DNA of 64,000 nt from assembly GCA_029207755.1 (NCBI GenBank), contig JARCOQ010000006.1, positions 16,838,890-16,902,889 of the forward strand. The letters are read 5' to 3'. The notes under the pieces were generated by a model that saw only the letters and a list, made by a program, of their open reading frames with translations, was not told where the DNA came from and did not search any database. Below are positions 53,901 through 64,000 of the stretch, in pieces; position 1 is the first letter of the stretch; the number at the start of each line of letters is the position of its first letter. Both the position numbers and the translations under genes were made by a program. The DNA comes from Chamaea fasciata (Eukaryota > Chordata > Aves > Passeriformes > Sylviidae).

Positions 53901-53965
53901 AAGTCACAGAAATGTAGGAAAAAACCTCCCAGATCAAAAAGTCCAACCTTGATGTCAAAAATGCT
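53901..53965 (-). mobile_element. Short CR1 3'-end scrap, - strand
   Basis: On +: AAGTCACAGAAATGTAGGAA, then AAACCTCCCAGATCAAAAAG and TCCAACCTTG. These are recognisable as the eroded reverse complement of a CR1 3' end ('...GGAAAAGACCTCCAAGATCAtcgAGTCCAACC'). Nothing of the element is recognisable beyond about 65 bp. Confidence 0.7.
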
Positions 53966-55162
53966 TCTTTTAAAAGGATCATTTTGCAAGATTTTTACAA
54001 AAGGGTCACTGCATGATTGTCATTCCATCCTGGACTATTAATCAGTATTGCTTGTGGTAACAACCTGAAAACAAATGTGATATTTAAGTAGTCAGACTTG
54101 TACAAGCCTAAAGGAGTAAGAGGAAAGCAGTGAAGGGTCAGGAAATAAAACTCATGATTTGCAGGCACTAGCTAAGGAATATAATGTATATTATTAATTA
54201 ATGTATGAGTGATTACAAACTGGAAAGACAAAGCTGTTGCTGTATTACAAAGCAAAGTAAACCTTTAACTCCATCGAGTAACTACCTGTATTGCAGGGGC
54301 AAGAGGTAAATAATGTGAAGAGCTTGTGAGGCAAAAGAGCTCTTGAATGAAGATGGCAAAGAGCTGCTGAACTTCACCCAGAAGCAAAGGCCAGAACAGC
54401 GAAGGACTGAATCCTTCATCTCTATCTAAACATAAAAGCAAATGAACAAACCAACTAGATGGAAACAGAACAGTCTCTTTAAGAAAAGATACTTCTGGGG
54501 TGAAAGCAGATTTACATTTTTTAGAGTATCTCAGCAGAATCCTTCAAGGACATACTGCAAGCATGCTGCATGGATATACTTTGACTCTTTTCTTTAAAAA
54601 TTGTTTGGATACACTTTGAAACTTTTGTCAAAAAGTTGTTTAGTGATTTTTTTTTTCTTAATTCTTAGTTAAGTTCTATTTCTTAACTGAGTAGAAACCA
54701 GGGACTATAGGTCTTCTTTTGAGGGTATATCTATATATAGATGTATATAGGTCCACTATACAGGACCTGTGGAAATTAAATGTATACCACAAAACCACTG
54801 GAATAGGGTACAGGGAAATCAGCACCAGATTTTTCTCCTTCCATTGACATAGAGGAGTATTACACAAGAGCGTACTATATATATATACCAATAAAACCTT
54901 AATAAAGTGTTTGGAATATTAATGAGATATTTAAAAAAACCTCATGCCTGAGGTTTCCTATCAGCAAATAAACAACAACTTCCATGGCCTATAGCATGCT
55001 GGAGACACTTCTAATGAAAAATTTTAACTATGTTTAAAATACATTCTTTGCCTTTTTCCTAGTATGAACTTCACTAAACTCCTTGAATTTTCTCCTAATA
55101 CAGATTTACCTAATGAATACAGAAATAACTTAGCATAAAAAATGAACTTTTAATTCAGCAAG
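53966..55162. other. Anonymous AT-rich stretch
   Basis: No gene recognised. Contains TA-rich simple sequence at 54,727-54,750 and 54,874-54,888. Confidence 0.5.
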
Positions 55163-55711
55163 TTGAGGGAAAAAATGAAAAATTATTTATACCATTTCCT
55201 ATCATTGGAGCCCTTTTTTCTAGAACATAAAGAAGCTGAGTTTCCAGGAGAAAACCCTCACTGTACATCACAGGAGATATCAAACAAAAAAAAGCCACCA
55301 GTTTTGACAGCTTACAACCTCTGTGTATCAGTAATTGACAGCCATTTGGGGACCTATTCGTTGGGTTTTGAAAATAATTCTCTTCCCTGCTGTCTGCTAA
55401 TTATGTGTTTCAGAGCAAGAACAAACTGTTATTTTAACATCGAGTGGGAACAAACTGTTATTTTAACATCACTCCATACCTTGAAAAAGGAAAAAAAAAG
55501 CAGAAATCACAGTCAAAATCACATGTTCTCACGAAGACCAAGAAACAAGCAAAAAGGGAAACATAAAAGGGCCTTCGTGGGAAAGAATATTTCCCAGATT
55601 TTTTTTCCCCACTGCAGTCCAGTATTGTATTTCTTTGAAATTGGAAACATCAGAACGCAGATCTTGAGTTCAGGGCCATGCACTTCAACTTTTCCACTCT
55701 ATCTACAGTGA
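55163..55711 (+). other. Longest open frame (182 codons), probably not a gene
   Basis: The longest ATG-to-stop frame in the window. It shows no recognisable domain, signal peptide or transmembrane segment. The middle contains a 23-bp word repeated at a 29-bp period, which shifts the translation frame of the second copy, so the repeat is not a protein repeat. The C-terminal third is lysine/arginine-rich and then hydrophobic. In AT-rich DNA a frame this long is uncommon, so it is recorded. Without homology or expression I treat it as chance or the remnant of an unrecognised element. Confidence 0.25.
55419..55470. repeat. Direct duplication, 23 bp identical, 29-bp period
   Basis: GAACAAACTGTTATTTTAAC plus ATC occurs at 55,419-55,441 and again, identical, at 55,448-55,470, separated by GAGTGG. 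Perfect identity suggests a recent tandem duplication or replication slippage. Confidence 0.95.
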
Positions 55712-55852
55712 CAAAGGACCTTTGCCTTCTGGAATCCCAGTCTACACTACAACAGTTCAGCAGCATGAAGGACAGCTGTGACCAACTGGGAACCAAAGGG
55801 ACATTCACGGGCATCGGCATGAGGAGCAGATGCCCTCTTGTCACCAGCACTG

Positions 55853-55937
55853 TAAAATAAAAAAAAGCAAACAGCAAAAAATACAAATAAACATAAAAAA
55901 CAAAACCAAAAAATCCACAAACACCAAACCCAACCCC
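55853..55937. repeat. A-rich / A-C-rich tract, possible retroelement tail
   Basis: It starts AAAATAAAAAAAAGC and runs for about 85 bases dominated by A, then by A and C. It directly follows a GC-richer, 180-bp segment (55,678-55,852) open on both strands. The arrangement of GC-richer body, AATAAA-like start and A-rich tail would suit a retrocopy inserted on +, but the body is unrecognised and no target-site duplication was found. Confidence 0.6.
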
Positions 55938-58900
55938 TTGTAGTTTACTACAATTTCTACAGTTGACTTCTTAAACTCTTAAAGGATGAGAAGAACTCTT
56001 CACACTTACTATTTTCTTGCAATTTATTTTTCAAATTTTGATGCATAATGAAATTGTTTAAAATACAACTTTAAAAGAAAAATACTAAGCAGAGTAAAAA
56101 TTATCTATTAAAATCAATGACCAAAATGCAACAGGTTCTTTAAAAAAAACATCACTTTTAGAACACCCTTTTTTTCTTTTAAATTGTACAGAGTGTAACA
56201 AATTAATAAACTTCCATCTGGGATTCAGGATGTTTGATTGCATTTTTACGACCAACTGAAATGAAAATGAGTAGTATAGTTTGGCAGCTGGTACAGTTCT
56301 ATGCCTGGAAATTTATCATAGTTTGCCATGTAATTTAAGTACTCAATTTCCAACAGCTACTGCTCTCAGTCTGGGGAGGCAGCAAGGAAAAAAATCTACA
56401 ACAAATTACACATTATGCATTTTTAGTAGCCCCGGTAGGGGGTTTTTTGTGTCACTAGGAGACCGGATACTGTGCAACAGACTGCCTGAGAGAAGAGGTT
56501 AACAAATTGGGTTGTAAAAAGGAGCTATGTGGAAGGTGACCTTCTGAGAAAGGTATTCCAGCCTCTGGCTGGGATGAGGAAAGGGTATGACTGTTGTAGA
56601 ATTATATTAAAGCAGCTTATCACTCACTTCTGAAAGACAGTTGTCCTAGCAACTTTGCTTTGTACTGAGTCATGTGCTACTGCACTTATGCATTTGTATG
56701 CCTTTGACGTATTTTCTTGATTGGACTTTTCAGGAATCCAGTGCTGGAATGCTAAGTCTTTAATCCTACATCATAACACAGATACCAAGCTACTTAATTG
56801 TACCAGAATGACTTCTGCCCCGGGACTGGAAAGGATCAAGGCACAGGCAGCAGTTTTATCCATTTTTTCTTGGACTTCAGCAGAATGTAGGCACCAGGGT
56901 CCCATCGTACTTACCCACGAGCTGAACCAGCTTGTCCTTGTCAGGGAATTGGTGAAACAAAAGTCTCAAATCAGCTTCACATTCTATCTAGTCAATCATG
57001 TGTTGTTTGAGAATGACAAATCTTAATGATTGCCAGGAGCATCCATGGAAGAATCTCTTCAAAGGCATTATTGAGTCTCACAAAGCACTGGAGCAAGAGA
57101 GTCATTCTTCTTGTTCTGTTTAGAAGAAATTCACAGTGGCTTATATAGATACACTCTACACTGGTAATGTGTTTTATTACCTTGTTATTCTAGTAGAAAG
57201 CAAAGAGAAAAGGTCAAAAAACACCAAGAGTTTTAAGTTCATTTAAACAAATGAGTGGCACACAGTGGACTGGTTGTAGGGAGAACACTGATCTTTTGAG
57301 GCAGGTCCCATGGCATCGGCTCCCTTCAGGATGTGTATGACCATTTTATTTGGATTCACTGCTTCTAGGAGTCTGCTATTATTTAATGATATGCTAAAAA
57401 AAAAAAAAAAGACAAAGGCAGGAAATGGAGTAGTTACAGGCAGTGATGTCTCATCAAAGGAAAATTATAGGGAAGGAGTCCCTAGAAGGTAAATGCTGAA
57501 GCTCCAAATGTTCAGCATATTCACAAGTGTCCAGAAAAACAGGACTAATAATGAAGCTAGAAAAATCCACTTGTGATGTCCAGTGAAGGGTTAGTAGCAG
57601 AACTGCAGAAGGACCACATGGAACTGGGTGACCAGGGATGAAGGGATCAAAGACAGCAGGCAGATGAAACAAAGCAGCTGACTTAAAAATACAACACAGG
57701 TTGGAAAACCAGCTTTACCTCACACCATAGGGTGATGAATCAAGACACACTACAAGTACCGAAATACAGAATTCATAGGTCTAAGAAACATTAGCTTAGC
57801 AGCAGGTCTGTAAAAAAGCAAACAATATGTTTTAAACTTTTATAGAAGTGTAAGAAGAATTGAAGAGCAACCATACAAAACTGCTAAAGTAGACGGATTG
57901 TACATTTTTGAGTACTACAAGACCTGAATTTCCTAGACTATAAAGGACTTAACAGAAAGTGGCAAAAGCAAAGCACCTAACTCTCTCTATATAGGTGCCA
58001 CTGTGAACTTCAAGAAAAATAATTTGAAATTTTAGTATATAGTTTCAGTTTTGCAAGTACAAACCTAGCCTGTAAAGAGACAAATAAGTGATGTTTAAAT
58101 GCATAGAGATAATTCAGAAAAATCTAAGCTGAGCTCTACTTGTCTCCTAATTACTGACCTTCCGCAATGCTTCCTATGCCATATTCAACCTGCAGGGAGC
58201 TGTAAGTGCAGTGAGGGTCCTCCACACTGCTTCAGCCTGTAAGTGGGCACAAACATGAAGCAGGATATTTCCATCCACTATCACCTTCCCAGTGTCCTCT
58301 AGACACAGTTAAATGTGTTTGAAGGCTTCTTCCTTCAAATTCTGCTCCTCCATGGCCCAGCTTGCTAAAGCTCCACCATTGCACATTCCCCTTCACAGCT
58401 CCCAGATCCACAGACACACCACGATGTTAACTTCATTTTTTCAATTCACTGCAGTGCAACCATTTCTGCCTCTCATCCTTTGCTCTGTAAGATTTTAAAG
58501 CCAATGCACCTCTAGGCAAGGTATAGATGTAGTTACAGTACTCAGTCTATTTAACTGTGGAATGCTTCATCCCCGAGTGTACACTCTGGTGGTATTTCTT
58601 AAGTAGTTATGGTGCAATACAGATCTGGTATCTGATGCAGATTAAGTCGAACTGAAAAAAAAAGTAGTAGTACAAAATATAAACAGAAATGTTGTATACT
58701 TTGGAAAGAAGAGTCTTGTAAGCATTTGTTGTTGTTGCTATTCATACAGCCATACATACAATGCCACAGTATATGTTTATCTTACAGGTAAGCCATAGTA
58801 GAAAGAAAATCTCAAACCTTAATTTTCTGACTTTCATCAGCAGCAACACAGCTAAAAGTAAACACAAAAGCACTGAAAACTGTAAACACTCTATATTCTA

Positions 58901-59024
58901 CCATTACATGGCTCTTTTTACTGATGAACTCTACCTGGTAAGATAGGAGATAAGAATACTACTACTAATTATGTAAAGGGGGAGGACACACATAGCAAAC
59001 TGCCTATTTACACTGGCAAGATGG
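55938..59024. other. Anonymous stretch
   Basis: No gene firmly recognised. A slightly GC-richer part at about 56.80-56.95 kb contains a - strand donor-like CTCGTGG|GTAAGT. Confidence 0.45.
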
Positions 59025-59455
59025 ATCACAGAATGGATCAGGTTGGGAGGGACCACAGTGCGCCATCTGCTCCAACCTCCCTGCACAAGCAGGAGCACAT
59101 GGCACACAGGACTGTGTCCAGACGGTTCTTGAGTATCTCCAGTGAGGGAGATTCCTCAACCTCTCTGGGCAACCTGTTCCATGTGTGATCCCACAGTAAA
59201 AGCCTTTCCTCATGTTCAGGTGGAACTTCCTGGCATCAGCTTCTGCCCATTGCCTTTTGTCCTGTTGCTTGGCACCACTGAGCAGAGGCTGGCTCCATCC
59301 TCCTGACACTCTCCCTGACAGACATTGTTGAGCTCCCCTCTCAGTTGTCTCTTCTTGAGGCTGAACAGGCCCAGCTCCCTCAGCCTGTCCTCATAACAGA
59401 AATGCTCCACTCCCTTAATCATCTTTGTCACCCTCAGCTGGACCCACTCCAGGAT
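59025..59455 (-). mobile_element. CR1 LINE 3' fragment, - strand, well preserved
   Basis: On + it begins ATCACAGAATGGATCAGGTT and continues in the standard reverse-complement CR1 order: GGGAGGGACCACAGTG, GGCACACAGGACTGTGTCC, CTCTCTGGGCAACCTGTTCC, CTTTTGTCCTGTTGCTTGGC, TCTTCTTGAGGCTGAACAGG, CCCAGCTCCCTCAGCCTGTC and GACCCACTCCAGGA. About 430 bp remain, covering the 3' UTR and the last part of ORF2. Overlapping - strand frames of 71-101 codons derive from the element; they are not host genes. Confidence 0.96.
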
Positions 59456-60912
59456 ATTTACAAGAATTCTATTAGTTTTTGAAGGGCAGTTTCCTCCTTG
59501 ATGAAAAAGGACATCTTTTTACTATATGGTACAACTTGATTGATGGAAACATCTCAGCAGACTAGTCATGAAAGAACTGGCCTTGGTCCGATACTGTCTC
59601 AACAGGATGACATTTCAATTACTGTCACAGTATGATACTATACAGACAACAGGTAGGTAATTTAATAGATCAGTCCAGAACTTCCTGTAAGCAATACATA
59701 CAATCCAATTAGCTTCTCACAATAGACTACAGTAGTTATTTGAGGAGCTTCAAGCACTTCATCTGCTAAGTCTTCACGGGGCTGGAATGCCCTGCTGTTT
59801 CTATTCCCAATCTGTCACTCAGCATTAAAGTTTCAGAGCACTGTGAATGTGAACATGGGGGATGTTGCAGCACTTAAATTCACCTGTGTGTGGCAAGAGC
59901 AAGAGTGCCTGAATAGCAATGAAACTTCCAAAACCAGCAGCCAGGGTGACAGACACATCAAACTGAAAGTGAGTAGTGACTGTCAGCCACCATCATCTCT
60001 CTCTTCCCCAACATGCATTTCAGCTACTGTTGTAACACACTGGATTCAAAAATCAGTCCAATTTTGAAGGAATAAATATTTCTACAGTGTAAAAAATTTG
60101 CCTTCAATGCCGGAGGTTCAGAGTGCTGAGAGTGAAGACATGACACCATGCTGCCCAGTAAATATTTCTCTCAGACCAAACTCTTCATTGGTACAGATTT
60201 GTCTGCAGCTTTACACCAAGGATGACTTTGAGGCTTCGCATAAATGCACATTTTTATATACTAGTGTCACTTGTGCTCTTCTTTCTCCACCATCGTCCCT
60301 CCTCACCCTCACTCTTAATTTTCCTTAAAGTCTTACTTTATATTTTCAGTTCTCTTGACCTTAAGTTGCGTCCAATTTTCTTCATTTGGTTATATTTTTA
60401 AAAGTTATTAGCTGATTGAATAAATTAAAAATTTTCTTGTCCTCACTAACAAGCCCTGATGCCTTTTCAGGAATCCTGAGCAGCTGTGCACATAGGCTAC
60501 TCAGGGAAGTTAATTATTAATTATCAGTAAGGTGGAATAGTTAAGATTAATTCAGTCACTATTGAGACCCACTCATTCAGAATTAAAATAGAATTTGGTT
60601 TCATTTCCTTGAGAAATGAATTATGCTAAATTAAAATGAGGTCACTTCAGTTCTGATTCCTCTGCATTGTAGCAGTTTTACTTAATTTCAATTGAATTTG
60701 CACATGAAGACAATTCCTTAGATTTTTCTTATGTTTTACCTCTTTTTCTGAAGCGGTAATGGAAGAAGCTTACAAAACTTGTGTTAGGCTGCAGTGCAGC
60801 AATTGAAAAGCAGCTTATCATTGGTGTTTAATACTTGTTTGTCTGGGAACAAACATATGATAATTTGGGGAAATTGACTAAATATATATAATCATTAGCC
60901 TCACATTTACAG
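59456..60912. other. Anonymous stretch upstream of the candidate exon
   Basis: No gene firmly recognised. It contains a donor-like CAACAG|GTAGGT at 59,652/59,653 preceded by a short open + frame starting at 59,568. From about 60.4 to 60.9 kb the sequence is repeat-free and AT-rich. If 60,913 is an exon start, this is intron. Confidence 0.45.
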
Positions 60913-61004
60913 TAATGAAGCAATTTCAGAGGCATTTGCTACAGAAGGCTCTGCAGATTTCACTGCTGTGGATTCCATAGGCATCACTGACAGTGAATTA
61001 GATG
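60913..61004 (+). CDS. Candidate internal coding exon, gene not recognised
   Basis: An AG at 60,911-60,912 preceded by CCTCACATTTAC forms a plausible acceptor, and GTAAGA at 61,005 a good donor, bounding 92 nt. One frame is open (30 codons after one completing base), beginning NEAISEAF and ending ITDSELD, with one base left for the next codon. About 24 of 30 codons start with a purine and 16 with G, the RNY pattern typical of real coding DNA. The peptide is acidic (eight D/E) and hydrophilic. Of the other two + frames, one starts with a stop and the other closes after 21 codons. The exon length is not a multiple of three, so skipping would shift frame. I could not assign the peptide to a family. 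It may be one exon of a large gene transcribed on +, or a chance open segment. Confidence 0.45.
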
Positions 61005-61968
61005 GTAAGAGTACTGATTGTACCTGAGAGATGCTCATACGAGCGCATTTAAAACCTGTAAGTGAAAATTAACATTGTATAGAAGAGGGATTTACTTAAA
61101 ACTGGGTGTACTTATGACACATTTTAAATATATACTTTTATAAAGGTAAAAACTGTAGTTTTTACAAGATCCAAGATAATCCAAATAATCAACAACAGTT
61201 GATTATCCCAGGTGTATGTACCCATACTATGAGTACTCTAATTGATTAGAAATGAACCAAAGTTTTTTGGCCCCAAGCTGGATGCATCTGTGTGTCAGCA
61301 CCACATTTGACCAGCAACTTTCCATTTTTAAGTGTTGCAGAAACCAGAGGGGCCAACTCACATCATGTCCTTGTCCCAAGGAAATCATCTGAGGGGAAAA
61401 CCTGACCTGGGATTTTCAAAGAAATTCTTCAACTAATGTAATGAAATGTAGTGATTAGAATAAAGAATCTATGGACTAACTTTTGAGAAGAAAATGACAT
61501 AAAAGCCTAATTCCTATTTTCAGAGTTGACTAAGGAATCTATTTTTTGCTGACCTTTACAAGTTTTTACAAGTATTACTATAAATCAAATATAAACGATC
61601 AACTGTCACTTTTTTTCCCTGAAATTAACTGAAGTTTACAATAGCTGTCACAGAAAGGTCTGCACTGCACAAATTCTAAATGTTGTTTGATTTTACTCAC
61701 ACGCCTCATAAAGGGTATTTAAAACACTACAAATCTGCTGACAAAAACCAGACTAACCGACACAAAATCTAGTACCTCTTTTCAGATTTATTCCACTTCT
61801 TGAACTAATGAAGTATAAATGCTGATGAAAACAGACTTTTTTCTCTTCATCCCAAACAGTTTTATTTTATATTTAAAATCAATCACACTGCCTAGATGGG
61901 CACTGCATTAAAAGTTTAAATGTATAAATCAAATTGTTACCAGTTTTAACAGCTAAAGAGCCTATTTG
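61005..61968. other. Anonymous stretch, possible intron
   Basis: No gene recognised after the donor-like site. It contains two neighbouring small perfect hairpins at 61,146-61,206. Confidence 0.45.
61146..61206. repeat. Two adjacent perfect 9-bp hairpins
   Basis: GTAAAAACT/AGTTTTTAC (61,146-61,165, 2-nt loop) and ATAATCAAC/GTTGATTAT (61,185-61,206, 4-nt loop) lie 19 nt apart, about 140 nt downstream of the candidate exon donor. As DNA the first would fold poorly because of its 2-nt loop; the second is a compact stem. Confidence 0.8.
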
Positions 61969-61987
61969 ACACACACACACACACACA
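61969..61987. repeat. (CA)9 microsatellite
   Basis: Nine uninterrupted CA dinucleotides. Confidence 0.95.
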
Positions 61988-64000
61988 GAATAGTACTATA
62001 TATGCTTATTTTCAGTTCATGTATTCTGAAGAAACAGTAATGACAAACTTAGTTGATAAAATTATGGCATCTATATTATTTGGAATAGAACTTCAAATAC
62101 AGAATTAATGACAAGTTAGAGTTCAATACTGTAGGAATCTAATAACAATCAATATATGTTGTAGGTTCAAAATGTTCAATAGTAGCAGCAACCCTTGGTA
62201 ACAGGACCCCTTAGAATACATGCTGTAGCTTGAAAAAAGAGGTTTACAATATAAAATAATTTTCAATTTTTTGAAGCATTTCAGAGAAGTGAGCCCCCTA
62301 GGTCCAAGCATACGCATACTTGAAACATGCTCCAGATTTCAGTTAAAAATACAAAGACACAAATTTGCACTTACAAAACAGAAAATAAAGGTACTATCTT
62401 AGTTAATGTTTTAAAAAAAAATTAATTGATCCAATTTTGACAGCTTTTTGCACTGAAAAGTTCAGGAGTTTAATTTCAGACAGTTTTTCATTTGTTTGAT
62501 TTTAAACTACTTCAAAAGTCAGTATTTCAATTTTGGAAATGAAAGAAGTATTAGAGTGAATTGCATTTTCTTCCATGACAAGCTGTCATCATGAAGAGAC
62601 AGGAGGCAAGTGAAGAGTTCACACGAGTCAATAACCAAACCAATTCAGAGACACATAAAAATCCATAGTGGAATTTAAACGAGCCGGGTAATACATATAA
62701 AATATAAATGTTACAAGCTAATTAGGTCTGAAAACACAGCAAAACACATAAAGACCATCACACCATACCAGGAAAGAGAACAGTGGTGATGTGACAACCG
62801 GGGTCACTGTGTTGTTGCCCATAAACAGGTGACTGCCAGTGTAATGGGACATGGCTTTCACCAGACACAAAGCAGCATTAAGTTTTATCAGTTCTATTGT
62901 TTCTGTTTGGCTATATCAGAGCCAGTCACACAGCTGAAGTGCTGTTAGCAGGTAGTACAGTGCCCACATATTTCCAAGCCAACTTCTATTTTCCAGATCG
63001 GCCATTAACTTTATATCCAAACAATGTATTGAATTGGCCATCATCTATCTCTAATGTTCTTAGAGAATTCAAATATTAAACAAATTGAGAAAATATTTTT
63101 TGTTAATACAGGCTCACATTTAAGATAGCCCTTGCAGACTGTTAAGTATGAACATATGGTTATGCCAGTTTGGAAGAGAGGGACATTCATGAAACTAAAA
63201 GTTACAATACACACTATTACTGCAGGCAGTAAATGTACATACATCTATCATCCTATCTGGGCGAATGAGATTGCCATGGTTTCTCATTTTTATTCCTAGC
63301 TTGCATCTTTCCCTTAACTGCCACAAAATAAAACTATGAAGCAGGTCCAAAAACACTGGCGTTTTAAAACCACCATTTGAACGATCAGCTACACTGACAC
63401 TGCTGCTAGTAGGATGCATCTGTCTTCCCTAGCTAGCCCTGTTGAGATGTTACAGACTCTTTTTTTTTCTCAAATCACTAGAGTTTCTAATCCCTTTCCA
63501 GGATATTTAACAATACGGGAAAAAGAATGTATACACACATAGATTTTTTAATGTATGGACCTATGTTCCTAGTTCCTATGGACTAGTTCATAGAATTTAT
63601 CCTAAGTCTACTCCATATGTGAAACCTAACAAACCCAAGATATTAAACATGTGCAGTGGTTCTTATCAGTAACCTGTAAAAACACTGTCTGAAAAACTAT
63701 TTCAGTTGACTTCATATTCAGTTTATAACTCCTTTTAAACTATCTGCTTTAAACTTCTGGCAATTGCAGGAAGGTGCTCAGGCAAGATCACATAGTTGAG
63801 AACAAAAAGAGGGAGGATTACACCTGCTGAACTGTGTTTCTCTGCCACTGAAGCAGTGAAAACATCCTAACCCCAGAGAAGTTTTGGGGCTGGGTGTTTT
63901 GTTTGTTTTTAAATATCAAGATTAATGAAATTGGTGTAATGTAGCATTTATCTTCAAACAGACTTCATATTTTTCTTAGGTAAAAAAAAACCCAAACCAA
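61988..64000. other. Anonymous stretch to the window end
   Basis: No exon or repeat family recognised. The segment at about 62.58-63.0 kb is repeat-free and of near-average GC and could be conserved non-coding DNA. The window ends in another A/C-rich tract (63,983-64,000). Confidence 0.45.

Noticed and set aside
59004..59431. - strand open frames of 71 and 101 codons
   Set aside because: They are CR1 sequence (3' UTR and the last part of ORF2), truncated and non-functional, not a host gene.
1..64000. CRISPR arrays, operons, phage or plasmid features
   Set aside because: No regularly spaced identical repeats, no tightly packed long frames and no ribosome-binding-site pattern; the repeat content is vertebrate.

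Overview
This 64 kb window looks like gene-poor nuclear DNA from a bird. It is AT-rich, has no operon-like gene packing, and its open reading frames are short and uncorrelated. It carries many 5'-truncated CR1-type LINE copies. Several of these show the avian CR1 3' end (tandem ATTCTATG octamers, read on + as ATCATAGAATCATAGAAT followed by a GGTTGGAAG-like block). There are also homopolymer A/T runs, simple repeats and A/C-rich low-complexity tracts of a kind I associate with songbirds. The bird assignment is fairly secure; any finer placement is a guess.

Layout. 1-22 kb: anonymous AT-rich sequence with microsatellites, a local GC-rich patch (13.1-13.3 kb), a perfect 16-bp hairpin (13.5 kb) and a 46-nt A run. 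22.5-28.1 kb: a repeat cluster with an old + strand CR1-family body, a - strand CR1, an older CR1/L3-like - strand fragment and an LTR-like block containing a degenerate minisatellite. 28-49 kb: mostly anonymous, with CR1 pieces at 31.3, 33.8 and 39.5 kb. 49.7-59.5 kb: a short CR1 3' end, a 325-bp long inverted repeat (51.0-51.3 kb), another CR1 scrap, a 29-bp-period duplication inside the longest open frame, and a clear - strand CR1 at 59.0-59.5 kb. 59.5-64 kb: anonymous sequence holding the best coding candidate, a 92-nt exon-like segment at 60,913-61,004 flanked by AG and GTAAGA, with a strong purine-first codon bias.

No complete gene, rRNA, tRNA, CRISPR array or obvious promoter was recognised. 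The window is best read as an intron of a very large gene or as an intergenic desert. If the 60.9 kb segment is a true exon, the gene is transcribed on +, and much of the window may be intron. The most distinctive structures are the 51 kb inverted repeat, the 13.5 kb hairpin and the minisatellite in the LTR-like block.
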